Assembly (NCBI GenBank): GCA_001692895.1
Contig: KV748233.1
Coordinates: 496,001-560,000, forward strand
Direction of reading: 5' to 3'
DNA length: 64,000 bases
DNA from: Cenococcum geophilum 1.58
Lineage: Eukaryota > Ascomycota > Dothideomycetes > Gloniales > Gloniaceae
Below the pieces are notes generated by a model. The model searched no databases. It was not told where the DNA came from and worked only from the letters and a program-made list of their open reading frames with translations. Position 1 is the first letter of the stretch. Each line of letters starts with the position of its first letter. Of the stretch, positions 1 through 11,785 are shown piece by piece. The translations under genes and the position numbers were made by a program.

Positions 1-219
1 ATAACGAACTAATATAGCTAGTAGAATAGCTCCGCTAGTCTAGCGAACCTTAGGTACCCCTCCAGCAAACCCTTAATTAAATCCTCTAACAGCTAAGCAA
101 AATTAAAAATAAGTATAATTCCCCCTTATTGGCGAACCGCACCTAGGCCGCCGTAGCTACGCTTTTACAGCATAGGGAACCTACCCCCCTTAAGTTAATA
201 ACTGGGTATATAATTATAA

Positions 220-1130
220 TACGACTAAATACAGAACAAGTAGAGGGGCTTAGGGGATAATTAGAAATAGAAGTCCTTATAGAGATATATAAAGAGGTCT
301 ATAACACTATTATAGTCTAATACCTTAAAAGCGGAGATATTAGAGTCACCCTAAAGGACTAATAGGTAAAGGAACGAGCCGTAAGGGTAGGGGATAGGCT
401 AGGAGAACGTATTGGCATAAAAGTACTCCGTAAGGATTACCTAGTTAAAGTCCTAGCGGTTCCTATAAGCCTTAGGGTAGAAAAGGGACGCTAGGCAGAC
501 AACACAGCAATTATATAGGAGATAGTAAGATAAATGGAACGCCTTATACCAGGACTTAAAATCACCCAAATCCAATAGCTTTAATAGGAAAATGCAAACT
601 AAGCATATAATAAGAATAATAAGAGAATATAAGGGTCGCCGGAGACTTACTAGGGAGACGCCGGACAAACGCATGGCTCCCTTATTATTAGCATATATAT
701 ACTAGGAATGCAAAAACTCCTTATCTAAAAAGGAATAATTATAAATGGCCTTATATATAATATAAGGCTCTATAACTATAGACTACGCCTAGAATAATGC
801 TATCGCTATATATAATAGGGACACACCTAATCTATATACGCAGTATAGGTGTGCTATGGCCACTATACAGGCCCCCACAATATAAGATATTACTTAAATT
901 AAGACTAAATAAAATGCGCGAACTGCCACCAAAGCACATATAAGGCGTAGGAGAGAGAAGACTACATTAAATATAGGAGACGGAAGGTAAGGGCTTAATA
1001 GCTACGGGAATAACTGCACGCTAGGTTATATAAATGGAAATAATAGGCGATAAGCTAGGGGGACGCAGGCACCTTCCTAGCGTTTCCTACCTTTAATACT
1101 AGAGGGCTAGGCCAGCTATCCCAAGCCTTA
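220..1130 (+). pseudogene. LINE ORF1 (gag-like, CCHC zinc knuckles), RIP-inactivated
   Basis: Reading through TAA/TAG as Gln/Trp gives a charged N-terminal part (for example VLRKDYLVKVLAVPISLRV near 425-475) and then a run of CCHC-type knuckles at about 798-957. The pieces QCYRY, GHTQSIY, VCYGHYTGPH and KCANCHQ are readable. Several expected cysteines are now tyrosine (TGC/TGT to TAC/TAT), as RIP produces. ORF1 of Tad-type LINEs encodes an RNA-binding protein that packages element RNA. The true start is not identifiable. The family assignment is firm and the boundaries are rough. Confidence 0.75.
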
Positions 1131-1249
1131 ACGGGCCAGAAGTGACGCCGCGTAACATTACTAGACCAATTAGGGATATAAGGGTTATAGGGGACATAAG
1201 GGAGAGGACGCCCTATAGGAAGACCCCTATAGACAACAACAGCAGGCTT

Positions 1250-4200
1250 AAGACTAGGATAATTAAGAATTAAACTTAATACGGCAAATATAATATTTAT
1301 AGCTAACCTATAAAGGGCATATAGCCGACTAGTAAGAATAGGGGAAGAACCAGTAATAGTAATAGATTTAGATATAGAAGCGCTAATAGAAATATAAGAT
1401 ACGGGAATAGAAAGCTCTATATAAAATAAGTAGTAACTAGGGTATAGATATAAGAGATAGAAGCTCTAAATATCCTAAAGAAAGTAGAAATAGAAGAAGT
1501 AAGGAATAAAGAAGAGTTAAAGGACCCTTGCTAGGGGTCCGCCACCTATCTATTATATAGTATAACTACAGCAATACAAACTACCGCCTCGCAAGGCCCC
1601 TACTAGACAGTCTAGACCTAGAGAAACACTATATCCTTGCTATACAAGAACCGTATTATAATACCTTCACACAATTAACATACTGCCCCTAAGGATTTTA
1701 GCTCCTATACAAACCAAAAGCAGCCACATATATATACTTTATAATTAGCAAGGCTATTAGCCTGTCCTTATAGTTATAGCAGGTAGTTAACCTAGATATT
1801 ATAGTTATAACAATCCAAATATATAGGGGACCAGTATAAATTATTAATGTGTATAACCCTAGGGTTAAAGGGGTCCTATAAACAAAGAATATTATATCAG
1901 CAATAAGCTTACTAGAAACCAAAGGTACAGAGTTTATCCTACTAAAAGATATAAACCTCTACCACCTGCGGTAGGGGGGCATCTATATTACTATAGATTA
2001 ATAGTTAAAGTGCCTATTAAGAGCTATAAATATCTGGGGCCTTAAGCTAGCTACCCCCTTAGGAGCAATTACATAGTAATAAGGCACTGCTAGAAGTATA
2101 ATTAACCTCACATTTATAGACAAAGGCCTATACTAGAGACTCAAAAGGTACAACCCTAAAGAAGAATAGGCACTTACCCTAGACTATATCCCTATTTAGA
2201 TATAGCTAGACCTAAATACTAAAGCGCAACTAAATAGAAAAAGATACGCAATAAGGAAGCTTAAGATAAATAGTTTCCTTAATATAGTTAAATAATAACT
2301 CTAAAACCTAGAAGAAATCTACCCAATACTAAACAAGCGAGGCTTATTAGCCACCCCTAAGGAAATCAACCAAAGACTAGAAAGGATCTAGGCAGCAATT
2401 AAAAATAGGCTAGAAGAGCACTGCCCGATCTTAAAACCGGGCCCCTATACGCGATATATATAGTCTATACAATACGCAGTTTTAGTTGCCAGCTAATAAT
2501 AAGCAAAAAGGAAATATATAAGCAGCTATAACCCTAAAGATAAGAAATGATATAAAGATATAAGAAACTAGCTAAAGAATACCCTAAAAAAAGAAGCAAG
2601 GAATAACTAGAGATGGTTTATAAATAAGCATACTTCTAACATAAGCCTCCCCTATAATAAGGGCCTTTAGGCTATAGCAAAATAGGTAAAGAAAAAGGCA
2701 GGGCGCCTAACAAAAGACCTACACCTACCACCCCTATAAAGAGTAGGAGAATTACAGGCTATAAATAATAATAATAAAAAGGCAAAAATCCTTATAGAAA
2801 GGTTCTTCCCCTAACTAGCTCTAGTAGACCTTAGTAATATTATAGGCGAAACACCGGTGACTCGCCTACGGGTTAACAGCGATATAACAATAAAGGAAAT
2901 GGCTAGAACCATTAGCCGCCTTTTAAATAATATAGTATTAGGACTAGATAGGATTCTAAATAAGGCCCTAAAAACCTATGGGCCACTTATAGCACCTTAG
3001 CTTATAGATATAGCTAGAGTATGCTTTGCTATAGGCTACTACCTGCGACTTAAAAGATCTATAACAACGGTTATCCTATAAAAAGAAGGTAAAGCAGATT
3101 ACTTAATCCTAGGAAGCTACCGCCCTATTACCTTAAAAAACACCCTTAGCAAGATCTTAGAAAGGGTAATAGCGGAACGCATAGCAGATACGGTAAAGGA
3201 ACACGCCCTACTACCACAAAGTTAAATAGGGGCAAGAAAGAACCGCTTAACACTATCAGCACTTACGCTACTCGCTACTACCATTAAATCTATATAGGTA
3301 ATGCGAAAGGACTTTATAGTATTAATACTTAGCCTAGATATTAGTGGTGCCTACAACAATATACCCTATAAGCGTCTCCTATATATCCTTAGGGTAAAGG
3401 GCTTCCTAGAATAGATTATATAATTTATCTAAGGGTTTATAGGCCAGAAAGAAATATTACTAGTTTTTAGCGGATACTAGAGCCCCCCTATTATAGTTAC
3501 AACAGGAATACCATAAAAATCACCCCTCTCGCCTATACTCTTCCTTTTCTTTATAAGCAACCTACTTAACTCCTTTAAGGAAGGGGCGACCTAGGGGATA
3601 GGCTTCGTTAATAATATAAACCTAATTATATATAGGCCAACAGCCGTAAAGAATTATAGAACACTAAAGAAAGCCTATAACACTTATATAGAATAGGCAA
3701 AACGTTATAAAGTCTAATTCTTACTAAAGAAATACCAGCTAATCTATTTTATAAGAAAACGCAACTAATCTATAGATCTCTAGCATACAATTCATATCTA
3801 AGGCTTTAGGGGTCAACTAGTTTAGGGCCTAAGGGTATTAGGAGTATAAGTAAATAGCAAGCTCTAGTGGAGCGTATATACGGCACAAGCAGCCCATAAA
3901 GGCCAAGCACAGTTTATTACTTTATTCAGAATTGTTAATTCCATATAGGGTCCATACTTCTAGAGGTTACGCCTACTATATATAGCAGTTATCCGGCCAA
4001 CTATAACATATAGATCTAGTATTTAGGCCATTAGAGAAACTAAGAAGGGCCCCCCTAAATCACTCCTTAAACCACTTTAAAAGGTCTAAATAGCCTGCCT
4101 TTAGAGTATCATAGGCGGGTACAAGTAAACGGCCACAGCACTACTTAAGAAGGAATCCAATATTCCCCCCCTATAGTTATATATTAAAGCCGCTGTAATA

Positions 4201-5090
4201 TAAAGGACATAAAATAAACGTAACTCTAATATTATAAAGTACATTAAGACATGCCTAAGTAAACTATAGAGGGACCCTAGGGTGCCCTATAGGAGAATAA
4301 ACCAATAACCCTAAAGTAGGGAAGAGATATTAGAGAAATAGGTAAAGAAAGCAGAAGAAAAATGGTGCCGCTTTAGGGCCTAGGCCTATATAGAGGAGGA
4401 AGGGAAACGCGCAAGAGGTTAGTAAAGATAATAGTAAGACAAAGAAAGGAGCTAAAGTAGAATATATAAGAACGCTGGGAAACCATCTACCGTAATACAA
4501 TACTAGTTAGACCAACGCTAGAGAGGTAAATAGGAGTTAAAGGTATAGAGGCTAACTTAGGCAAGATAAACCTAAGCTATAGCATAGTTAACGCCATAGG
4601 GGGTAAATACCTAAGGGCTCTAAGAAGGCCTAATAAAGGCAGAAAATATAATAGCAANACTCTTAAGAACAGGAATAATAGGACTAAAAGATTGGCTTTA
4701 CTNGGTNGGTATCCTAGTAGGTAGCCCAAGATATAAATATAGCTAGCTAAAACAGACACTAAAACACGTAATACTGCTATGCCCCCTACGCACTAATTAA
4801 GAAATAATGCTCTTAGTAGCTAGCATAGAGAACTATAATATACTACTTTTAATACAAAAAGGCCTTAAGGCGGTCACCTAGTGGCTTATTAGTTAAAATA
4901 TGCTAAATTAGTTCTGGGTTGCAAGGGAAATAGTAATAGAAGGTAAGGGGGCGAGCAGTAGGTGCCCCCTAGTAACTCTATAGTAGTAGAGTAATAGTTT
5001 ATAATACTAGCGCGTCCGTAGGCTTATTATAGCAGCAGTGGTTCCTAAGGAGGTTAAATAGTAAGGTAGTAGAGCACTATAGGCGACTTA
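1250..5090 (+). pseudogene. LINE ORF2 (endonuclease-reverse transcriptase), RIP-inactivated
   Basis: The N-terminal part (about 1,250-2,000) sits where the APE-type endonuclease is expected. The reverse transcriptase is clear from about 3,080 to 4,020: SYRPITLKNTLSKILE (about 3,117-3,165), LSLDISGAYNNIPYKRL (about 3,330-3,375), GIPQKSPLSPILFLFFISN (about 3,505-3,560) and the catalytic box at 3,601-3,615, which now reads GFVNN instead of GFVDD. Both metal-binding aspartates are therefore asparagine, so the enzyme would be dead even without its many stops. The C-terminal stretch (about 4,540-5,090) resembles the region after RT in Tad1 elements, where an RNase H may lie, but no catalytic residues were confirmed there. 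Confidence 0.85.
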
Positions 5091-5237
5091 TAGGCGCTAA
5101 GTAGGCGAGTCCTAAAAGGCGGGGAGATGGATTACGGGGTTTTCTCATTTTTCTTAAATAGAGTTTTCTCCCCATATGTAAATAAGGAGTAGTCCGCGTA
5201 GGCCTAATAGGGATCCGAATCGGACGTTAAGTAATGA

Positions 5238-5253
5238 ATTATTATTATTATTA
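5238..5253 (+). repeat. (ATT)n 3' tail of the LINE
   Basis: A short ATT array ends the LINE immediately before gypsy-like sequence. Short tandem tails are usual at Tad1-type 3' ends formed by target-primed reverse transcription. The exact junction is ambiguous by one or two bases because the target also begins with T/A. Confidence 0.7.
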
Positions 5254-8200
5254 AATATTCTCCTAATATATTATTAATACGCTTTTAGAACGTTACTAGT
5301 ACGTTTATAAGCCCGAATTATATAACTAATAGTTTATATAGTCCTTCCTTTAACCTAAAGGCTGCCTTTTATTTATTGCTTTCCTTAATTCTAATCTAAT
5401 AGTATACCTATCTTAAATCTATCTTCGTGAAGATTTACGCATTACCTATCCTATCCTAGATTTCGCTAATTAAGGGTAAAGGATACCTATCCTTTCTAGT
5501 AATGCTGTTTAACTATCTATAGTCAATGCACAGCCTTAGTTTACTATTCTTTTTTAGTATAAATAGTACTAGATAACCCGCTAATAACTATAATGGTCTA
5601 ATATATCCCTTTTATAAGTTCTCTTAAATAAACTCTTTTAATACTCTACCTTTTTCTTTAGTAAGCTTATAGATTAGAAAGAACCTTAGACTTGTTCCTG
5701 GTTCTAATTCTATTTTATAGTTCTATGCTATATACTCTAACACCTTTTTACTCTTAGGTGACTATAGTTTTTTACCATATTTATGGTATCTTTTTAGTAT
5801 ATAGCTTAGCCCTTTTTCCGTTTCTTCGTAGGTCGCTCCTACTTAGTACTATACTAACTTAGCTTATTATTACATCTTGCGGTATTATATATCTCTAATA
5901 TTAACTTAACCTATAACCTAATTAATTTTTAGATTATATTCCTATAACTAAGGCATTCCTAATACTGCCTTATTATTCCCTAATGGTAATATATTAAAAG
6001 ATATCTTAACTTGTTTTCCTTTAATGGTTAGCTAAATAGGTCCTATTTTAAGATTAATAATACCTCCTCTATAGGCTATTAGATCTTCTAAAATTATTAC
6101 TAATAGGTAAGGACGTTTCTTCTACCTATATAGTAACCCTATTTTTTTAACTACTATTAGCGATATATAGTTCCTTATTGCTCTACTATCTATTAATGCC
6201 TTAAACTATTAATCTTACTATTTAACTTATAAATTTAGGTGTTATCCTTAAATTCCTTTAAGGGTTTAAGGCTTTACTACTGGCTCCCTTTAGTCCTATA
6301 GGCTTTTACTTTTCCTAACTACTAGCTACTAGATCCTGTTTGTACTTAGTTTAACTTAAACTAATACTTAGTTTATTTTTTGTCTTCAATATACTATAGA
6401 CAGGTATTCTCTAAATATTCCTACTATTATTATCTATCTAGGCATTCTTCCGTAAGGAATTTTCCTAGTTAAAGTGTTAAGTCCCCTTATTCTTAAACTT
6501 CTACTAGGTGCTAACTATATATATACTTAGCGTTTTAATACTTTGCCTTATCCGTTATCTAATATATCCTTATTAGATACTTTTAATTTTTATTCTTTGG
6601 TGCTCTATATATATTACACACATTATTTACATATACTATCTATAATAGTATATAATATGCTTAATATCTTAGGTTAACTCTTAGTTTATCTTTATTCTGG
6701 AGTTTAAACCTTTTTCGTGTTAATCTAAGCGTTATAACTTTATTTACGGGTACTAAGATTTACCTTTTACTTCTCTAGTCCTCTAATTACTCCTCTAGAT
6801 CCTTTAATATTATAATTAAGGCCCCCTTAATATAAGTTATAGCCTTTTCTATAATTGGGTGGTCTTAGACAACTTTTTTATCTAGCTATATATAGAAATC
6901 CTCTCACTTATTATTATGTCGTTGCCTATACTACTTTTAGTATAGCTGCTTAAGTATATATAGCTCGTCCGTAAGGAAATATCTCTTTATTACTGCGTTA
7001 TAATAGCCTTTAGTGTGTTGTTCCTTAAACCTAGTAGGAATCCCTAAATCCTCTTCTTGTTCCAGTTTGGTAAGCTATTTAGCTTTTAGTGTACCTACTC
7101 TAGGCCTATTAATAATCCTTTATACTAGCGCTCTGTCCCTTATACGTCTTAATATGCTAGATATTTTATCTAGTTTCTGTTCTTGCTATAAGGTAATTCT
7201 TACCCTAAATTCCTTTATGGTTTCCTTTATATTACGTCTTATAAGTAGATCTTTAAAGTCTTTATACTTCTTAATTTTAGTATTAACTTTTTAATCTTTA
7301 GGCTAAATACTATATTCCCCTAGTAAGTCTTCTAGGTCTATATATCTATCTCCTAGTTTAATTGCTACTTACGCTATAGATTCTCTAATCTATAAAGAAG
7401 CTCCTTGCCTCTTACTTGTAGGTGTCTTAATTTATACTCTAAATTCTTAACCCCTTAGATTCTTTAATCCTAAGCTTGCTTTTAACTTAAGCTTAGCTCT
7501 AGCCTTAGTCTAACTAGGCTTTACTAGTGTCCTTATCTTATCTTAAGAGTTCTAGATCTTACTTATCTTATCTTAAAAGTCTTATACTGTTGGGAATTCT
7601 TGTCCTAAGCTTATTTATATGTCTTTAAACTAAGCTACTACTCTACTCTATTGGTTTCTGTTTATTGTGGGTCTTTAAGCCTACCTTATCTTATCTTAAG
7701 AATCTTAGTTGTTTTTCCTCTTATTATAAGAATCTTAAGCCTTTAGCCTTTTGCCTTTATTGAGTAGTGAGCTAGTACTAGCAGTTGTCTGCTTACTTAA
7801 TTATCCCTAGATATTGCTTCTTCTGTCTTATAAAGTAATAGACGCTGTGTCTAATGGTGTTATAATACCCGTTACTAAACCTTGCTCTATAGCGGTCTTA
7901 GTCTCTACTTCTATTGCGTTATTAAGGTTTAGATACCCCTAGTTGGTTCCTTTACTGTCCTTATTGCTATTAATTAATAAGTACTCTAACTCCATTGTTA
8001 TTATTGCTAATTATTATCTATATATTGCTATAACGTTTTAATCTAGCTTATAAAGTTAATCTTATTCTTTATCTAACTCTTTAGTTCCTCTAAGTTTTTT
8101 TAACTCTAGCTTTTATGGCCAATAGCTTATACCGTACTTAGCGTCTTTATAAATTTAGTATACGTTATTATAATAAAATATAAAACTTTTAATTAAACAC

Positions 8201-9360
8201 TCTTTTGTTCCTTATAGTATACTATTATCCCTCTATACGTGTGTGTTATATACTGTTAGTCTAGTTCCCTTTATTATATAGTAATTCTAACTATTTTTAT
8301 AATCCCTTATAAAGTGACCCTATTTTCCACAATTTATATAAGCTCCGTCTCTAAACTATTAACTTTATTATAGAGTCCGCCTAAATGTCTTCTACTATTA
8401 AGATCCCTGGTTTGGCCTCTGCTCCTTAGTTCTATAATTACTAGATCCTTAACCTTTAGGTTTCTATAGTTTCTTACTCTATTTCTTATAGGCTTCTTTA
8501 GTACTACTTAGGTCTATTAGCTCTGCGCTATACTATAGTTTCTAACTTAGCTTTGGTTATTGCGTACTCTATATCTTATATAACTATGGAACTCTATCCT
8601 AGCCTTTCTTAGCCTGTTCCCTTTAGAAGATCCTATTATTAATTTTAATCGCTTAATCTATTAATTTCCTTAGGGTGTCTATATCTTCTATTAGAATAAT
8701 TACGTCCTAGACTTTAGCCTTAAGTCCTTATTTATACTATGCCATAAGCGCCTTATTGTTCTATTTGACCTATATTATAAGTATTTAAAACTATATTATG
8801 TACTTAATTGCTAAAGTTCGCTATATTAGGTCCTAAAGCTTTTTTTTTATTATAGTTGTTGCTTCCGGGTCCCCAAATATTTGTATTAATTATTCTGTAA
8901 ATCCTGCCTAGCTAGAAAACATAAATCGTACCTCTTAATTAGTAGTAGTTATTCCGTTAGTCAGTATTTCTATTAAATAGGGTTTAAACTATTTAAGTGC
9001 CTAACCTATTAGGAATAGTCCTGCGTAGGCTATCTAGTCTATTATTGTGGCTAACTTAGCCCCTTTTTATATAACTTTAAAATGCATTTACGTTAGAAAT
9101 CCTTTAAGCTTTAATCTCTTCCCTAAGAATTGTTTAATTAATGGTAATTTAACCTTTGCTACTCCAATTCCATTAAGTCTGTTCTTAAGTACTATATTAT
9201 TTTCTATTAATTAATCCACTATTTCCTATAATTATTCTACCGTTATAGGTTGTTGCAAGTTAGTGTCCGCTATACTAGTATTACCCCCTAACCTTAAAGT
9301 AGTTGCCGCCGTTAATGGCGTTGTGGTGGCTGCTTTTGGTGGTATGTTGTTTAACCTTCT
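5253..9360 (-). pseudogene. Gypsy copy 1 gag-pol (gag, protease, partial RT), RIP-inactivated
   Basis: Gag begins next to the LTR (start codon mutated to ATA, then PPKAA). It carries a CCHC knuckle at about 8,303-8,343 that reads INCGKQGHF with flanking cysteines changed to tyrosine. The aspartic protease signature at about 6,163-6,204 reads LIDSRA instead of LIDSGA. Reverse transcriptase at about 5,259-5,560 contains [37 protein letters not shown] and QFGLINVLVTFQ, the classic Ty3/gypsy order. RT ends at the LINE junction, before the expected YLDD box. Frame is kept over long distances if TAA/TAG are read as Gln/Trp, so damage is mainly by transitions rather than indels. Confidence 0.85.
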
Positions 9361-9390
9361 ATATTTAATACTATAACTAGGTAGTAATTG

Positions 9391-9816
9391 TGTAACGGAA
9401 CCTTATAGTAGGAACTATAATAGGTTCTATTAATGGGCTAGGTATATAGAAAATGTAAAGATAGTAGTTAATAACGTAATAATAACTAGTGGAGTGGTTG
9501 CCTAATAGATTAACTCTAATTGTATTCTAAGAATTACTATAAGAAAGGAACTATCTAGGTAGGGACTAAGGGTCCTTAAATATACAACTGTACTCCTATA
9601 AAATCCTCCTTATACGCGATGTACGTGTTATATATAAGGTACGTAAGTTCCCTTCGTTCCTCGCGTTCCTTATATAGCACCTTATATAACCTTGGCTACT
9701 ATTCCTCGTTATATAGTTCTATGGGTTCTATCCTAGACCGTGCTTGTATTAACCAACTAGCTTCTTCCGACTCCTCTCCAAGTAGTCGTAATATTATACT
9801 TAAAGCGTCCGTAACA
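9391..9816 (-). repeat. Gypsy copy 1, 5' LTR (426 bp)
   Basis: On the + strand it starts TGTAACGGAACC and ends GCGTCCGTAACA, giving TG...CA termini with a short inverted repeat (TGTTACGGA/TCCGTTACA in the sense direction). The length equals the three other LTRs of the family in this window (426 bp each). About 60 bp in its middle (9,617-9,680) match the LTR at 63,218 but not those of the element at 53,405. Confidence 0.9.
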
Positions 9817-10192
9817 CTGTATAAGGTTAGTATATGCTATAGATATACGGCGCTTAGTTTACTTACGCCTTCTACTAGCTACTACTACTGTGGCGTGTAC
9901 TTTATCTATTATAAGCATATGCCTTATATATACGTTCTCTATAACTAACCTAGTGTTACCTAGTTGGGGTTAAGATTAGGGATTAGGCCTATATACTTCT
10001 ATTAGTATATACTTCTTATAGGCATATATAAAGTATATACTTACTATAGTAGTAGCTAAAGGTGCTAGGGTTATTAGCGCTAGCCACCTACGGATTATTA
10101 AAGTCTATAATTAAGAGGGTGCTTATAGTAAGCGTAAGCTAGGCGTAAATAAAAGTAAAGTTTAGTAGTTAATTTTGACTAGCACTATATTA
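9817..10192. other. Unassigned AT-rich flank of gypsy copy 1
   Basis: No gene or known repeat was recognised. The five bases after the LTR (CTGTA) would be the target duplication of copy 1, but its partner lies outside the window. Composition is RIP-like. Confidence 0.4.
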
Positions 10193-10466
10193 GCATATGC
10201 AGCGCTTATATATAGGTTATACAGGACATACCTATAGTATACGCTGTAGTGGTATTATAGAGAAGTTATAGTACAACCGCTGTTGTTATAGATATGCGAC
10301 GCGTATACACGGGCCATATTTTAATAACTTAGCTCGCGTATTTTATACTATAGCTAGTAGAATATATATGCCCTGTATATACATATCAAGTGTTATATTA
10401 TATTCGTTATTTATTAAATACTTTAAATTCTATAATAATTTTTTTTTATATATGCGCTGCATATGC
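10193..10466. mobile_element. Small inverted-repeat element (MITE-like), about 274 bp
   Basis: The segment begins GCATATGCAGCGCTTATATA (10,193-10,212) and ends with the near-exact reverse complement (10,447-10,466), the first 13 bases matching perfectly. It has no coding capacity and is AT-rich inside. A target duplication is not evident. Its right end coincides with the switch from RIP-mutated to normal sequence. An accidental palindrome is unlikely at this length, but the class is unknown. Confidence 0.5.
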
Positions 10467-10472
10467 ACAAAC

Positions 10473-10620
10473 TCAGCGGGGTGAGCAGGTTCAGAAGCTG
10501 AGCGGCTTGAGAAGCTGAGCAGGGTCAGAAGCTGAGCAGGGTCACAAAGTTAAACTTAAAGTTCTGACCCTGTTGAACTTTCTGACCTTGCCGAGTTTTT
10601 CCGTGACCTTGCCGAGCTGC
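10473..10620 (+). promoter_or_regulatory. Short direct and inverted repeats upstream of the thioesterase-like gene
   Basis: The motif AAGCTGAGC(A/G)GGGTCA occurs three to four times in a row at about 10,493-10,545. Its reverse complement, of the form TGACC(C/T)TGC(C/T)GAGC, then appears three times at about 10,563-10,617. The array ends some 25 bp before the start codon at 10,644. No TATA box is visible. It is likely promoter or 5'-leader sequence. Whether the repeats bind a regulator is inference. Confidence 0.5.
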
Positions 10621-10643
10621 GACCCCCATCTCCTGCACTGACA

Positions 10644-11785
10644 ATGCCTCACTCCGGCCCTATCTATGCGATTCGTACACTCAGGCCCTTCGCCCGCTTC
10701 TCGGCACCCATTAAACGCCATGCGCTCCACCAACGCCGCCTCAATTCTTCTAATCTTGCCTCAACACCGAAGGATACAAGGCCGATCCCACTAACATCTT
10801 CAACACGACCACCTCCCAGGCATCCGCTATCTTTCCGGCCACTAATTTGGAGCACAATATTTGCTGCTCTCGGTCTGACAGGTGGCTACCTGGTTCGCAC
10901 AATCGTCTCTCCTGAGCCCTTCCCAGAGCCTGGAACCCCGGCCGACTTTGCGCAGCTTGAGCAACTCGCTCGTGACGTCGATGGGTTGGATATTGTAAAA
11001 AGATTGAGAGAGGGTGGATACCATCTACATTCGGATACACCGCTGAAAGACTCAGGGGAAGGCAAGGTGGGATGGAGAGAGCTGGACGTGAAAACTGTCA
11101 TCTCGGATGTGGGAGTTCAGACGTCTGCAGTTCGATCCGGGGATGCGCCTCTAAAAAATGTAGACGAGGAGGATACGAGCAAGCAAGTGGCGCGGACTTT
11201 AACTCAACAAACCATGGCCGGTACCGGTGGTCTCGGGGTCCAGCGTGCCTTCTGGAATGCCACTACCCGTGAACTGATTGCGGTGATCTGGTTTGGAGGC
11301 GCGTTGAGTGGGTGGCCGGGTCTCGCGCATGGTGGCGCAATTGCTACAGTATTCGATGAAGGATTCTCAAGAATAGTTGCTGGGCCTGAGACATCTCTGG
11401 GTATGCACAATTCTGTATCCCTAGTCTTCTCGAGAGCCAAGGATTATGGTCAATATTAATCACGATCTACGCAGATTCCATCCCTTCTCCCACTTCTCTA
11501 AGTCTTACCTACGCCCGTCCAACCCAAGCAAACCGCTTTTACGTCTTACGCGCCTCGTTCTCTTCTCCGTCAACTGAAAACAGCCCTTCTCCGCCCCCAC
11601 CACCCGAGCCAAAATCGGCGAAATCCTGGCTCCCTCCAAGGAAAGATTTGACCAGAAAGCCCGCCGCTCCAAGCACTAAACCAGCCATAAAGGTTAGCGG
11701 TACAATTGAAGACCTGGAGGGAAAAGTGTGTGTAAGGGCCAAAGCAACGTTTCCCGCTTCGGCCGTGCGCATCGCTGCGCCTTGA
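10644..11785 (+). CDS. Mitochondrial HotDog/PaaI-type thioesterase-like protein (UPF0644/Fmp10 type), two exons, 355 aa
   Basis: Exons are 10,644-11,400 and 11,475-11,785. The 74-bp intron (GTATGC...CGCAG) joins TSLD to SIPSPTSLSLTYARPT in frame, where a continuous reading would run into a stop at 11,457. The N-terminus is rich in Arg, Ser and Thr without acidic residues (a plausible mitochondrial presequence, residues 1-60). One transmembrane segment follows at about residues 69-90 (LIWSTIFAALGLTGGYLV). The HotDog fold has the hallmark helix motif GLAHGGAIATVFDEG at about residues 228-242 and strands VLRASF and VCVRAKATFP near the C-terminus. Fungal relatives are small mitochondrial, probably membrane-anchored proteins, and thioesterase activity is inferred from the fold. 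Codon use is normal, in sharp contrast to the flanks. It is the only gene here that appears fully intact. Confidence 0.88.
11401..11474 (+). other. Intron of the thioesterase-like gene
   Basis: The donor is GTATGC, the acceptor CGCAG, and a branch-like ATTAATC lies about 15-20 bases before the acceptor. Splicing restores a GAT (Asp) codon and the conserved DSIP...SLSLTYA stretch of the family. The size is typical of filamentous ascomycetes. Confidence 0.85.

Larger units (their letters stand above)
1..5253 (+). mobile_element. Tad1-like LINE (non-LTR retrotransposon), RIP-degraded, 5' end outside window
   Basis: The order of parts on the + strand is a zinc-knuckle ORF1, an endonuclease-like segment, a reverse transcriptase, a C-terminal region and a short ATT tail. 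This order is that of fungal Tad1-clade LINEs. Stops are almost all TAA/TAG at positions where Gln or Trp is expected, which is the RIP pattern. The 3' end abuts, at about 5,253, sequence reading as Ty3/gypsy reverse transcriptase on the opposite strand, so the LINE inserted into that older element. No 5' terminus is visible and the element probably begins left of base 1. Three ambiguous bases (N at 4658, 4703, 4707) lie inside it. Confidence 0.88.
5253..9816 (-). mobile_element. Ty3/gypsy LTR retrotransposon copy 1 (5' LTR, gag, part of pol), truncated by the LINE
   Basis: This is the 5' half of the family present complete at 53,405-61,378. It holds the 5' LTR (9,391-9,816), gag, protease and the first part of reverse transcriptase. 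Reading stops in RT just after NNILGEY, where the LINE 3' tail begins. The missing half (rest of RT, RNase H, integrase, 3' LTR) is expected beyond the LINE, left of this window. RIP is heavy throughout. Confidence 0.88.

Noticed and set aside
7013-7294. 93-codon plus-strand frame (and its counterpart at 58,669-58,893)
   Set aside because: Both lie antisense over equivalent parts of gypsy gag-pol and are shared only because the element is repeated.
9619-9948. 109-codon plus-strand open frame
   Set aside because: It lies over the gypsy copy 1 LTR in the opposite sense and spans the LTR boundary, so it is a shadow.
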